From: Epinephelus fuscoguttatus
Lineage: Eukaryota > Chordata > Actinopteri > Perciformes > Serranidae
Assembly (NCBI RefSeq): GCF_011397635.1
Contig: NC_064764.1
Coordinates: 37,546,777 to 37,610,776, forward strand
Direction of reading: 5' to 3'
DNA length: 64,000 nt
In this document: in pieces, positions 23,901 to 33,737 of the stretch
Numbering within the stretch: the first letter of the stretch is position 1
How the letters are laid out: each line of letters opens with the position of its first letter
Position numbers and translations under genes: made by a program
The notes under the pieces: generated by a model
The model's database searches: none
What the model was told of the DNA's origin: nothing
What the model saw: the letters and a program-made list of their open reading frames with translations, nothing else

Positions 23901-26900
23901 TTTTGCTTTTTCCTGAACTGCTGTTCTCTGTCAGTGACGTGTTTTTCACTTTTCTTTGGGCTCTTTCTTTCTCGTCTTCATCTTCCTCCCAACATGGAGG
24001 TTCATTTTCAGAGAAACCCCATCATGCCGGCAGAGAAGGCAGCTCGACTGGAGGGAGCAGTGATGACTACGCCTACCCTCCTCCTCCAGTCCCAGCGTAC
24101 AGTCTCAGCCTCCCCAACTCCCCTGTCTTGTACAAAAAGGCGGCTGCAGGGGGACAGTCGAGGAACATCCCTACACCTGGCAGGAGCCCCTCTTGTACTG
24201 GGATTAGTCCACTTGGAGCCCACACAGCACCCTCCAGTCCTGCGCATCATCGCTCTACACGGCAGCAGGGCGTTAGCACCCTCCCTCCCCCTGCCAGGCA
24301 ACCTGGGGGTCAAAATAGATCTCATAATGAATGCCAAGAAGAGCCTCTGAGTCATCCCTCAATGACCAAGTACTCTACTTCTCCTCGTCACAACGGACGC
24401 CAGAAGCAGCCAAAACAGACACGAAACCAGCAGCAGCCAAAACGGCTTCCTCATCCTGAGCTCACCAAACAGTGCAGCGTGGAGGAGCTCAGGTCCACTG
24501 TTCAGACAGTGGCCAGCAGCATGGAGCATGGAACTCAGGATGTCCGCCATCTTGGCCAGAAGATGGTGGCGGCGACCGAGATGATTGTAGACAGTGCAGA
24601 GGAGAATGCCCAGGCGCTCAACCTGCTGGTGGAGGTGGTGGACAAACTGCAGGGGCTCATTGTAGCCAGCAAACACCCCGAGGTGTCGCCTCCACGCCGG
24701 CCCAAACAACGCACTCCTCCACCACCTCCACCGAGGGTGTCCTCAATGTCTCCAAAAGTGGTGCGCAAACCTCCCACACCTTACCCACGCCATGTCACAT
24801 CCTCCTCTTCCTCGTCTTGCTCCTCTTCATCTTCATCTACGTCGGTTAGTTCGTGTGCAGACACCTTCACAACATCAAGGAGTGAAAATCGAATGAATGG
24901 AGGATCCAAGAAGACGGTGGTGACGTTTGGTGCCACCCACAGGACAGGTGGCGGAGGTAGTAATGGACAAGTGAGGCTCAACAATGGAACAGTTTCGAGA
25001 GCTCCTCTGGAGGACCAAGACTGTAACAGCACTGGCTGCTTGACAACCAAGAAGAAGAAAAAGAATAAGTAGATGAAAAACAAGCATCTCCTCTCCTTGC
25101 CTGCTGTGGCGGAAAACAGACTCTGAAACTGACTCAAATACCTTTTTTTAATATAGATCTACATCCTAATCATTTTTATAAAAGTTTAACCATGAAACAG
25201 ACGCAGGCTGATATCATCTCTCGGATAACAAACACTTTTGAGAGACTATGGATTTATCACTCGACAGGGAAGAGTAAAATCCTTCAAGGTACAGCATCTC
25301 CCATTTCATCCGTCTATCCCTAAAACTTATCATCATCATTGTCTGTCTCTTATTCTTTACAGTTTCTCCTGTCAGACAATCAAACATGTGTTAGTCTGCA
25401 CCTTTCTTATCTTAATTTGTCCATAATTAACTAAAGGAAATGCAGACTCATCAAATCATTCAGTCATTTGGGTCAGTGGTTGCTTAGTGACAGATGAAGG
25501 TAAATTTGGATGTCGTCTGCATAATTATGATGCAAATTTGAACTCCAGGGATTTTCCACTTTAGTGTGTGTTTCCAGGTGTTGTGGATTTCTTCTGCATA
25601 TGTTTTAAAGTAGTATGAATCTTTATTGTCTCCAGAGTGAGGTTTGTGAAGCCTGATAAATGTCCGCATCAGCTGAAGGCTACCATAGTTAAAAGTAAAA
25701 ACATCCGGAGGTGTGGAGTTAGAAAGAAGTGAGCTTACCAGGTCTCTGCAGTCATCAGTTGCTTTCATCTCTTCCTCCATTTGTATCGCTCACATTTTAC
25801 ATTCCCTTCTGTTTATACAGAGCTTCTGTACTAAAAGCTTGCAGTGTCTGTTTATGTAGTCACTGAAGGTGATAAATTTGGACTAACTGTCTGTCTGTCA
25901 GGGGGCGACAATAAGGAGGGACGAGGAGACAGGAGAGATCTACATCGCCAGGGTGATTCATGGAGGACTGGCTGACCGCAGTGGTGAGATAAAACTGTAA
26001 TTTTAAGTATTAAGTACAATACCACAGACATGATGACGAATCAAATGTGGTTGAAATGTGTAATAACGTGTGTTCATGTGTTTCAGGACTCCTCCATCCT
26101 GGTGATCTGTTGGTGGAGGTGAATGGAAACCCTGTGGTGGGTCTGGAGCCGGAACAGGTCATCCAGATTCTGGTAGGTCACCTGAAGAGAAAAATCAGTA
26201 CATGAATTTCACTGAATAAAGACCGAAGAAGGCAGAAAATACGACAGAGAAAAAGTCACAACTATGAATCACCTGCTTCGTCAGCACCACAGGACAGCGC
26301 CATGAATTTATCAGTACGCAGCAGAATAAGGCTCTGATCAAACAGAAAGTGTTTCAGCAACTGCAGGCACCGTCTTGTAATTGTTTTTAATGAGAATGAA
26401 GCTTTATGGTTGCGGTTTTTGCATTGCTACAGCTCGTGTTTCTATGCGAGCTTATTCTTAGAAACAGCTGTTCCTACACGCCTCCTCCTGCTGATTTTGA
26501 CCTGAGAACTGTAAAAATTCTTCTTAATGAAGTGGACATATTTTCACAGTATGGTACACCGCGCTCAGTAACAGCAAAATCTCACCATGTCTCAATCCAT
26601 GACGTAAAAATGATGTAAGCTCCAGTGTGTAGAATTCAGGGGCATAAATTGACAGAAATGGAAAATAATATAATAAGTGTGTTTTCTTCAGTGTATAATC
26701 ACCTGAAAATCAGAATAGTTGTGTTTTCGTTACCTTAGAATGAGACGTTTATATCTACATAGGGAGCAGGTCCTTGCCTATCACCATGTTGCACTGCCAT
26801 GTTTCTACAGTAGCCCAGAACGGACAAACCAAACACTGGCTCTAGATAGGGACATTCCCATCTTCATGTTGGCTACAACGGTTACAATCTGTAATCATCA

Positions 26901-29900
26901 CCACCAGACGCTGCCAAAGCCCCCTAAACCTGACACACTGAACCTTTAATCAAATCATGTAAATGAACCACATCACTTTATTTGTCCTTGTCATCACATC
27001 ATTTCCTTACTTAAACACGAGTTTATCATGTCATCATGTTATCATGTAAAACATTTTATGTTGTAACAATAAACACGTTTTTGCATGAAACTTTTTACAC
27101 TGAAACAAGATCAGTAGTTTATTGTTTTAACAATCTAAGTTTCATCCTATTAAAACATGAATAACCTCATTATAACAATAAACTTTTACCTTATTACCTG
27201 ATACTGATTGGCTTTTTCCTCTGAAGCTTCTCCACATAGGTAAAGATACGGTTAATTTTAATTTCTTGTGATGACAAGAAAACTATCGGTGCACAATTTT
27301 AAGCAAACAAGTAAATTTAAAAAACAGAATGAGGAACATCTCCTGTGTGGTGACTCTGATTATCGATAACTTATCAGTTATTAACTGTTTGTTGTGTTTG
27401 CAGATTAATTCTCAGGGAACGATCCTGTTTAAAGTAATTCCTGACGCAGCTCAGAGCAGCAGCAGCCAGAAGTCGGTAAGAAACATCCACCAAGTGTTGG
27501 AACCAAGTACTGTACATCAGCACAAATCTGAGGTACTTGTACTTTTTATGCAACACTAAACCTCCCCTCAATTACATCTTAGTAAATATTGCACTTTTTA
27601 CTGCACTTTATTTATCTAACAGTTTTGATCAGCACAACATTAAACATCTACAGCAGTAAAATACAACATACACATTAATGCAGCAGTGATTTAATCCAAA
27701 AACACATTTTACTGCACAGTTTCATGATAATTCTGTGTCTCTGCTGCCCTCTAGTGACGATGGGAGAAGTCACAACTAAACACATGTAGAATCACATTAA
27801 ACTCACTGTATATGTGAATGTAAAAATCACACGTTGTCGACATCACAGACTGCCTCTGTGTCTTTATGATAAGTCTGTGAAAATAAGAGATACTCATTTA
27901 TACTGGAGACTGGTCTCCTCAACAAAAAAGCATCTACAGCTATTGAAATACAGCACTTTACAAGTCATTCCTAGTATATCACAGTCAGTTTTCTGTGTCT
28001 GTCAGGTGTTCATGAGGGCGATGGTAGACTACTGCCCCCTGCAGGACTCCTCCATCCCGTGTCCTGATGCAGGGATGCCGTTCAGCAGAGGCGACCTGCT
28101 GGAGGTGGTCGACCAGTCGGACGGAAGGTGGTGGCAGGCCAGGAAGCTGCGCTCCGCTGCGTCCTGTGCTGGTCTCATCCCCTCTGCCAGCATGCTGAAG
28201 AGGTGACATGACACTCGATAATATCACAGTAACACATCCTCAATTATTACGACTCAACTGTAGATCTTTTGTGGAAACATGGAGTTTGTAGCTGCATGTT
28301 TTAATTATGATTTATCCTCCAATTCTGTTTGTCTGTCTGCAGTAAACAGAGGGAACACTGGTGGTGTCAGCCGTCACAGGTTCATACCTGCATCAAGCCC
28401 TGTGAGCGCTCAGCATCACTATCACTAACTTAAATGATAAGCATATAAAGTTGCCAATGTGAAGCTGGTTCAGTGGACACGGAACTCAAATATGCTTTGT
28501 TTATTTATATAACAGGATATTGTAGGGTGACAAGTAGCTCATCTGGTAGAGCAGGGTATGTCCTTGCTGCAGCAGCCACAGGCTCGACTCCGACCTGCAG
28601 CCCTCTGCTGCATTTCATCCCCTCTCTCTCTCTCTGTCCTTCCTGCCAACACTGACCCATCAAATAAAGGTCATAAAGCCTAAAAATAATCTTAAAAAAA
28701 AAGAAGAAAGAAAAAAAATATTATTAAACATTAACTGAAATGACATAAAGATCAGATACAGCACAAACTGACAGCATCATGATAGCAACAGGTGACTGTT
28801 TCTGTTTATAAATGTTGTGAATGTGACTTTAAACTTTAACAACATGTCTCTTCTCTGTGTGTCGACCTGCTGTCTGTCCCCAGTGATTCTGACTGATAAC
28901 GGTGAGTGACACAGCTCACAGATCTTATTACTGTATCTGATGTTATTTAGTTTGTGTCTTTTCATGTGACTGTATCAAAGTATCTTCATGCGCTGTGAAT
29001 AATGAGACAAGGAGCAGTGTTACTGTACATGCACAGGTGTTAAAGCTGAGTGTGTATGTGACCACGATATCTAGAGGTTTTTATTTTCATTGGTGTTACT
29101 GTTACACACCTCAGTGTCCATTCATGTCATGCACAGTAGTTTACTAGTTTCTTTAACATGGCCCATGCACATCACAAGTGTTGAGTCAGACTTAGCTGCA
29201 TGGTTAATTTGCATCTACAGGAAAATATTAAACACTTAAAGCAAAACAAATGTACACACAGTACGTCGCATATAAACCTTTTCTAATCAGACGCAACTTT
29301 CTACATCAGCATGGAGGGTAAACTAGAGATGTTACTGGTGAAGCTGATAAGTAATGTCATGCATGTTATTTAAGCTGTTAAAAATAATCAAATACTTCAC
29401 AGTATAACTCAACCAGTCTGCTTTGGCTGATAATAACAAATGTCAAAACATCTTGCTGTCACTTCCTCTCACAGTAGACGAACATTAACTCATAGGGTTT
29501 TTCCAACAACATGAATCAGACTCAGAGAACACGTGTCCATCAAACAAAACACAGTGTAATGTGTGGTTACCATTCTGAAGTTTGAATGTGTGGAAACAAA
29601 CTGTACGTTTAAATAATGTCTTCTTTCTTTCTTTCATCTGTTCCAGATGACGATCGACCTCAGGCTGATGACAAACACTCAGTACCAGGTAAAACATGTC
29701 CGACAAAATCATGAATATATAAAACAGCTTTAACAGACTGAAGTTAATCATCTTCTGTTTTCCTCCACAGAGCTGGAAGAGATACACTTTGGTAGGTGTT
29801 AATGTGACACACTAATTATATAGGACTAGTCACTGCACAGAGGTCATTAGTAATTACAGTTCATTAGCATTACAGTAGTAGTAGGCAGTGCAAGTATCCA

Positions 29901-32900
29901 TACACAGTGCAGGTAAAGGTGCAAGACACAGTGAGTCATTATTCAGACAATAAACAGGTGGAGGTAAAATATAAACCCAGTGTACATACTACAGATCAGA
30001 TCTGTGCAGCTTTGACAGTAGCATGAATATACAGTGGTATGTGAGAGTTTAGTTTAGTTTAGTTTATATTTTAGAAGTTTATATTTCACAGTAAATTTAT
30101 TCCTGTGTTTATGTTTGTTCTTTCAGACGAGACTGAGTCTGATGTTACTGATGGAATCTACCTGGGTAAGACTAACAGTTAGTTGTTTAGTTTAGTTTAG
30201 TTTAGTTAGTTTAACTAGTATAGTATAGTTTAGTTAGTTTAATTTAGTTTAGTTTAGTTAGTTTTGTTAGTTTAATTAGTATAGTATAGTTTAGTTAGTA
30301 TAGTATAGTTAGTTTAGTTCATATAGTTTAGTTAGTATAATTTAGTTTAATTTAGTTAGTATAGTTTAGTTTAGTACAGTATAGTTTAGTTAGTTTAGTT
30401 TAGTTAGTACAGTATAGTTAGTTTAGTTTAGTTAGTTTAATTAGTATAGTATAGTTTAGTTAGTTTAGTTCGTATAGTATAGTATAGTTAGTTTAGTTCG
30501 TATAGTTTAGTTAGTATAGTATAGTATAGTTTAGTTAGTATAGTTTAGTTTAGTTTAGTTTAGTTAGTATAGTTAGTTTAGTTAGTATAGTATAGTTTAG
30601 TTTAGTTTAGTTTAGTTAGTATAGTTAGTTTAGTTCGTATAGTATAGTTTAGTTAGTATAGTTAGTTTAGTTCATATAGTATAGTTTAGTTAGTTTAGTA
30701 TAGTATAACATAGTTTAGTTAGTTTAGTTTAGTTTAGTTAGTATAGTATAGTTAGTTTAGTTAGTTTAGTATAGTATAACATAGTTTAGTTGTTATTATA
30801 GTATAGTTTAGTTTAGTTTAGTTAGTATAGTATAGTTAGTTAGTTTAGTTTGTATAATATGGTTTAGTTAGTTTAGTATAGTATAACATAGTTTAGTTAG
30901 TTTAGTATAGTTTAGTTTAGTTAGTATAGTATAGTTAGTTTAGTTAGTTTAGTATAGTATAACATAGTTTAGTTAGTTTAGTATAGTTTAGTTAGTATAG
31001 TATAGTATAGTATAGTTTAGTTTAGTTAGTATAGTATAGTTAGTTTAGTATAGTATAACATAGTTTAGTTGTTATTATAATATAGTTTAGTTTAGTTAGT
31101 ATAGTATAGTTAGTTAGTTTAGTTTGTATAATATGGTTTAGTTAGTTTAGTATAGTTTAGTTTAGTTCAGTTTAGATTAGTTTAGTTTAGTATAGTTTAG
31201 TTAGTTTAGTAAGTATAGTTTAGTTTAGTTTAATTCAGTTTAGTTAGTTTAGTTTAGTTTAGTTGGATGGTAAATTGGTCGGTCCGTCCGTAAGTCAGTC
31301 AGTCAATCAGTTAGTTTGTTGGTTGGTCACTCAGTTAGTAATTCAGTCTGTCAGCTAGTCAGTTAGTCAGTCTGGTAATTGTTTTGTCATTTATTTTATT
31401 TAGTCAGTCAATTACTTATTTGGTCAGTCAGTAAGTTAGTCTGTTGCTCAGTCGGTCAGTCATTTAGTCTGTCAGTTATTCAGTTGGTTGGTCAGTTAAT
31501 TGTGTACTCCATCAGTTTGGTTAGTAACTCTGTTCACTGACAATATATTTTATTTCTTTTACTACAGTGAATTAAAGAATGCTGGTTAATTCTAGGTAAT
31601 GACTGTGGTACTGGATAAATACTGAGAGACAAAAGTCAATTTCTCCACTTAATCTCTGAGAGAGTGTCAGCAGTTTAATAGATAAAAAACACTGGATTAT
31701 TTGGACAATGATACAGTGAATGGATGAATAATTGAATGACTGAATGAATGGTGTGTCCCTCACCAGCCGGTTTCCGGCGGAGTTTCCGTCTATGGAGGAG
31801 GACGTCCTACAGAAGGAGACGACAGTCCTGCACCTCCTGCTCACCCAACAGCAGCGCCCTGTACACTCCGTATGAGGAGGTGGCTCTGTACCAGCGCACC
31901 CCGCAGGAGAACCATCGCCTCATCATCCTCATCGGTGAGACCATAAGAACCTTTTTGTCACTGTTCCTGTAGTGTTGTGTTTTCTCTCAGTGTTTGTTAA
32001 TTCTCCTTTTCTGTGTATGATACCGCCAATATTTCTCTCTGTCCAGGAGCTACGAGAGTCGGAGTGAACGAACTGAGGAAACGACTCATCAAACTGAACC
32101 CTTCAACCTTCCAGGGACCCGTACCTCGTAAGTGACCACCACAAATCTAACACAGTCATTTAAAGTTAAAATAATATAATAAAGACCTTATATACTAATA
32201 ACTTTACTGATAGAAACGACAAAATAGACAAAATATAGTGATATTGTTGAAGCGTGTTTTCATATCAAAAAAATAGAAAAAAATATAGAAAAAAAAATTT
32301 AAGACAAAATTTATTTTTTAGTTTACACATTATTGATATCAAGACGTGACAGCCTTGTGGAGTATTGTCATACCTGGCATTGATTCTGTATGAGCCTGGT
32401 AATTTCATACCAGTTTTGACTGGCTGTTGCCTTGTTCCTCCAGACACCACTCGTCCAATCAGAGCAGGGGAGCAGTCAGGAAAGGAGTACCACTTTGTCA
32501 CCAAAGAGCTGTTTGAGTACATGGTCTGTAACCACAGGTAATCTTTTGATTGTTTACTTGTTCTGTTTTTGTTTGTTTAGGGTTTTTTTTGGTATGATTT
32601 TATTGTTATTATTTAGACTTGTTTGTTAATGTGTGTCAGGTTTGTGGAGTACGGGGAGTATAAGGGTCACCTGTATGGGACCAGCGCTGAGGCCATAGAA
32701 GAGGTGCTGAAACGAGGACGGATGTGCATCATCGATGTCGAACCACATGTGAGTCTCATTAAGAAGATTGTTGATTAATGGAGACACGTGTTTCCTTCAG
32801 AGGAAATAGTTCATTAGTTGGGGGCTGTTTTCAGTGATGGATTAACACCGTGATGTTGGTTTTGTTGTCAGAGCATCCTGCCACTGAGGACGAGGAAACT

Positions 32901-33319
32901 GAAGCCGTACGTGATCTTCATCAAAGCTCCGAGTCCAGACAGACTGAGAGAAACCCGGAGAGACGCCCGAATCATCACCAACTGCTCCGTCAACAGAGTG
33001 TTCACAGTAAGAGCTCCACGTACACATTACAGCTCCGATTTCTCAAAGAATGACAACACTGTTATCACATGAAATAACTAGAAAGAGAGTTTGAAGTGCA
33101 GGAAACTGAGTCGTCATGTTCCTCCTCCTGCAGGAGGAAGACTTTGTGGAGCTGGAGGAGGTGTCCAGGCTGATGGAGGCAAAGTACAAACAGTTTTTCG
33201 ACAGCGTGCTGGTGAACGATGACCTGCAGGACTCCTGCATACAGCTCTTCTCCATCATCCAGGAGGCGCAGGACGAACCACAGTGGATACCCGTCAGCTG
33301 GACCCGGAAAGAGGAGTGA
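17952..33319 (+). CDS. mpp4: MPP4, membrane palmitoylated protein 4 (p55-type MAGUK scaffold)
   Basis: This is a scaffold that in mammals gathers partners at photoreceptor synaptic membranes. Coding exons read by eye: 17952-17973, 21158-21279, 21370-21447, 21564-21647, 21728-21859, 25902-25983, 26087-26172, 27404-27475, 28006-28202, 28343-28401, 28884-28901, 29647-29688, 29771-29791, 30127-30165, 31767-31934, 32047-32127, 32444-32537, 32640-32748, 32872-33006, 33134-33319. All have AG/GT borders and phases join without error, giving 1827 nt and 608 residues; mammalian MPP4 is about 640. Domain order is two L27 (about 10-115), PDZ (about 136-225), SH3 (about 227-295), an acidic linker and a guanylate kinase-like domain (about 395-605). 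Diagnostic strings are [27 protein letters not shown] and [10 protein letters not shown]. The N-terminus before L27 is the least certain part. Introns are loaded with transposons. Confidence 0.93.
19107..20310. mobile_element. hAT-like transposon, 8-bp target duplication ATGTGTGG
   Basis: It is flanked by perfect direct repeats ATGTGTGG (19099-19106 and 20311-20318). The left end CTAGAGTTGCCACCC and the reverse complement of the right end, AGGGTTGCCACTTTGG, share GTTGCCAC. The 1204 bp contain only short frames and no transposase that I can see, so it is non-autonomous or decayed. Confidence 0.8.
20389..21049. mobile_element. hAT-like transposon, 8-bp target duplication
   Basis: The ends are TAGGGCCGCCTCCGACTAAG and, reverse-complemented, TAGGGTTGCCCCCTGACCAA, with ACCAAT/GACCAA words just inside. 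The flanks GTTTGATG (20381-20388) and GTTTGGTG (21050-21057) differ at one base. The element is 661 bp with no coding content. It lies 109 bp upstream of the first L27 exon of mpp4. Confidence 0.75.
21158..21859 (+). CDS. mpp4: mpp4 exons 3-6: tandem L27 domains
   Basis: Four exons (21158-21279, 21370-21447, 21564-21647, 21728-21859) are separated by introns of only 80-116 bp, a tight cluster inside a gene otherwise full of long introns. They encode the two L27 heteromerisation domains, with [33 protein letters not shown] and [20 protein letters not shown] as the helices. They end with the [20 protein letters not shown] stretch that leads to the PDZ domain. L27 domains of this family pair with other L27 proteins (for example DLG, LIN7 and PATJ-type partners) to build polarity scaffolds. 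The last exon ends in phase 0, which bears on the nested coding unit downstream. Confidence 0.93.
21860..22899. other. mpp4 intron, with a GC-rich patch before the nested coding unit
   Basis: This is ordinary intron up to about 22620. From 22650 to 22960 GC rises, with GGGCGTGG, GGGGGAGGAGC and CCCCGCCCC boxes that could be Sp/KLF sites. That would suit a promoter or untranslated exon of the nested unit at 22900-25072, but no start codon or transcript start can be fixed. Confidence 0.35.
22900..25072 (+). CDS. Unrecognised three-exon Pro/Ser-rich protein, nested in an mpp4 intron
   Basis: I do not recognise this gene. Exons read as 22900-22962 (acceptor CTGCAG, donor CTG|GTAAGA, phase 0 to 0), 23241-23298 (phase 0 to 1, donor GTGAGG) and 24012-25072 (stop TAG). 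The joined peptide has about 394 residues. It starts [20 protein letters not shown], then [19 protein letters not shown], then a tyrosine/proline stretch ([20 protein letters not shown]) likely to bind SH3 or SH2 domains. A basic Gln-rich region follows, then a predicted amphipathic helix of about 70 residues (from [20 protein letters not shown] to [13 protein letters not shown]), polyproline, a serine run and a lysine-rich C-terminus. No start codon is seen, so upstream exons are missing or shared with mpp4. A pseudogene is unlikely given the intact phases. No good polyadenylation signal follows. Confidence 0.6.
25073..25901. other. mpp4 intron, no feature recognised
   Basis: This AT-rich sequence follows the stop codon of the nested unit and would hold its 3' untranslated region. 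I find no AATAAA close to the stop. Nothing else stands out up to the PDZ exon acceptor. Confidence 0.4.
25902..27475 (+). CDS. mpp4: mpp4 exons 7-9: PDZ domain
   Basis: Exons 25902-25983, 26087-26172 and 27404-27475 encode the PDZ domain. The carboxylate-binding loop region reads [20 protein letters not shown], followed by [40 protein letters not shown] and [11 protein letters not shown]. In p55-type MAGUKs the binding loop is a diverged form of GLGF, as here (PLGATI). Serine-rich residues (QSSSSQKS) end the third exon. The intron between the second and third exons contains a dispersed repeat (26605-26950). Confidence 0.92.
26605..26950 (+). repeat. Dispersed repeat copy 3, with terminal inverted repeats
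   Basis: The left end CTCCAGTGTGTAGAATTCAG and the reverse complement of the right end, TTAAAGGTTCAGTGTGTCAG, form an inverted pair around a body. The body carries ATCTACATAGGGAGCAGGTC, CCCAGAACGGACAAACCAA and ATCACCACCAGACGCTGCC. It is the best-bounded copy of the family also at 9690 and 16165. Confidence 0.7.
27490..27600 (+). repeat. Dispersed repeat, AAGTAC/GTACTT family, degraded
   Basis: CCAAGTACTGTACATCAGC, GAGGTACTTGTACTTTTTA and AATATTGCACTTTTTACTGC match words of the copies at 17533 and 48135. It begins 15 bp after the donor of the PDZ exon ending at 27475. Confidence 0.5.
28006..28401 (+). CDS. mpp4: mpp4 exons 10-11: SH3 domain
   Basis: Exons 28006-28202 and 28343-28401 encode the SH3 domain: [60 protein letters not shown], then [20 protein letters not shown]. 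The ALYDY-type start, the WW pair and the PS end are in place. In this family the SH3 folds together with the guanylate kinase-like domain and does not bind proline ligands in the classical way. The second exon ends in phase 1, as do the next four small exons. Confidence 0.93.
28524..28722 (+). repeat. tRNA-derived SINE
   Basis: The head has a polymerase III A box TAGCTCATCTGG (28535-28546) and a B box GGCTCGACTCC (28581-28591), one base from the GGTTCGANTCC consensus. The body follows (CGACCTGCAGCCCTCTGCTG, a CT run, AAATAAAGGTCATAAAGCC) and the element ends in an A-rich tail. The tRNA-like part cannot fold as a complete cloverleaf, so this is a SINE and not a tRNA gene. It lies in an mpp4 intron in sense orientation. 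Confidence 0.85.
28884..30165 (+). CDS. mpp4: mpp4 exons 12-15: run of four mini/micro-exons in the SH3-GK linker
   Basis: Exons 28884-28901 (18 nt), 29647-29688 (42 nt), 29771-29791 (21 nt) and 30127-30165 (39 nt) all start and end in phase 1 and are multiples of three. Any one can therefore be skipped or kept without shifting the frame. They encode an acidic linker: [40 protein letters not shown]. The human linker is also acidic, but I cannot compare its exons here. Such symmetric small exons are typical of tissue-regulated splicing in neurons and photoreceptors. Each has a recognisable acceptor and a GTGAG/GTAAA/GTAGG/GTAAG donor. The two shortest are the least certain individually, but the phases only close if all four are real or jointly absent. 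Confidence 0.8.
30180..31264 (+). repeat. Pentanucleotide array, TAGTT/TAGTA units, about 1.1 kb
   Basis: The array is nearly uninterrupted TTTAG, TTAGT and TATAG units with higher-order reiteration (blocks such as GTATAGTATAGTTAGTTTAG recur, and TATAACATAGTTTAG recurs at about 30712, 30778, 30886, 30959 and 31047). It begins 15 bp after the donor of the 39-nt exon. A small seed of the same unit lies at 30046-30080 before that exon. This is a satellite-like expansion within an intron, with no coding capacity. Confidence 0.95.
31265..31520 (+). repeat. Degenerate GTCAGTCA/GTTAGTCA tetranucleotide-like array
   Basis: This follows directly on the pentanucleotide array. It consists of reiterated CAGTCAGT, TTAGTTTG, GGTTGGTC and TCAGTTAG words with no fixed period. 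It looks like a diverged flank of the same expansion process. Confidence 0.75.
31767..33319 (+). CDS. mpp4: mpp4 exons 16-21: hook and guanylate kinase-like domain
   Basis: Exons 31767-31934, 32047-32127, 32444-32537, 32640-32748, 32872-33006 and 33134-33319 end in TGA. First comes a basic hook ([20 protein letters not shown]), then [20 protein letters not shown] and the guanylate kinase-like fold. Where active kinases have the ATP-binding P-loop GxxGxGK, this protein reads GATRVGV, so the loop is lost even beyond the usual MAGUK degeneration. The GMP-site region is kept ([13 protein letters not shown]), which in MAGUKs serves phosphopeptide binding. The C-terminus reads [14 protein letters not shown], aligned with the family end. 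It acts as a binding module and not as an enzyme. Confidence 0.93.
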
Positions 33320-33606
33320 GGAGGGGGAGGAGGAGGAGGAGAGGATGATTAGGACAGACAAGAAAAACTACAAGTGAGAATACAAAGAGAGAAAAGACGG
33401 AGACGTGTTGGATAAAAGAAAACAATACTGAGTGAGATATAAAGATGAGGGGAGGAGATGGAAAAAGAATTTGGGAGTCATAGAAAATAACTGGAGACAG
33501 AGGAGAAGATGTTACGACATGATGGAGATGGAAAAGTGAGAGACTGAGGAGGTTATTCAAAGAAAATATTACCTGTCGTCTTTTAAAATTGTCACCAAAA
33601 CTGTCA

Positions 33607-33612
33607 AATAAA
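33607..33612 (+). terminator. mpp4: mpp4 polyadenylation signal AATAAA
   Basis: AATAAA lies 288 bp after the mpp4 stop codon, the first canonical signal downstream, followed by a T-rich stretch at about 33619. The 3' untranslated region is purine-rich (GAGGAGG, AGAGAGAAAAG). Confidence 0.65.
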
Positions 33613-33737
33613 ATGACTTTTAGTTTGAACAGATAAAACCTCAGAGGCGAGACAAGTGTGGAGGAAGAATTTCACCTCGCTGGTTGAGTTTAACTCCAAA
33701 GAGGAGTCAGAGATATTCTCTCTGTATTTATTACCTC

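Noticed and set aside
23669-24011. N-terminal part of the long open frame ending at 25072
   Set aside because: This stretch is a C/T-rich polypyrimidine tract of an intron, with low-complexity Ser/Leu/Phe translation; the real exon starts after the AG at 24011.
24008-24777. Genes on the opposite strand of the nested coding unit
   Set aside because: Frames are shadows of the GC-biased plus-strand exon and show no domain.
28524-28600. Possible tRNA gene (A and B boxes)
   Set aside because: The boxes are present but the acceptor and anticodon stems do not close, and the sequence continues into a SINE body and A-rich tail.
30180-31264. Telomere-like or centromeric array
   Set aside because: The unit is TAGTT/TAGTA, not the TTAGGG telomere repeat, and the array is confined to one intron of an intact gene.
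33065-33560. Minus-strand frames over the last mpp4 exon
   Set aside because: They are complements of the GK-encoding exon and its purine-rich 3' untranslated region.
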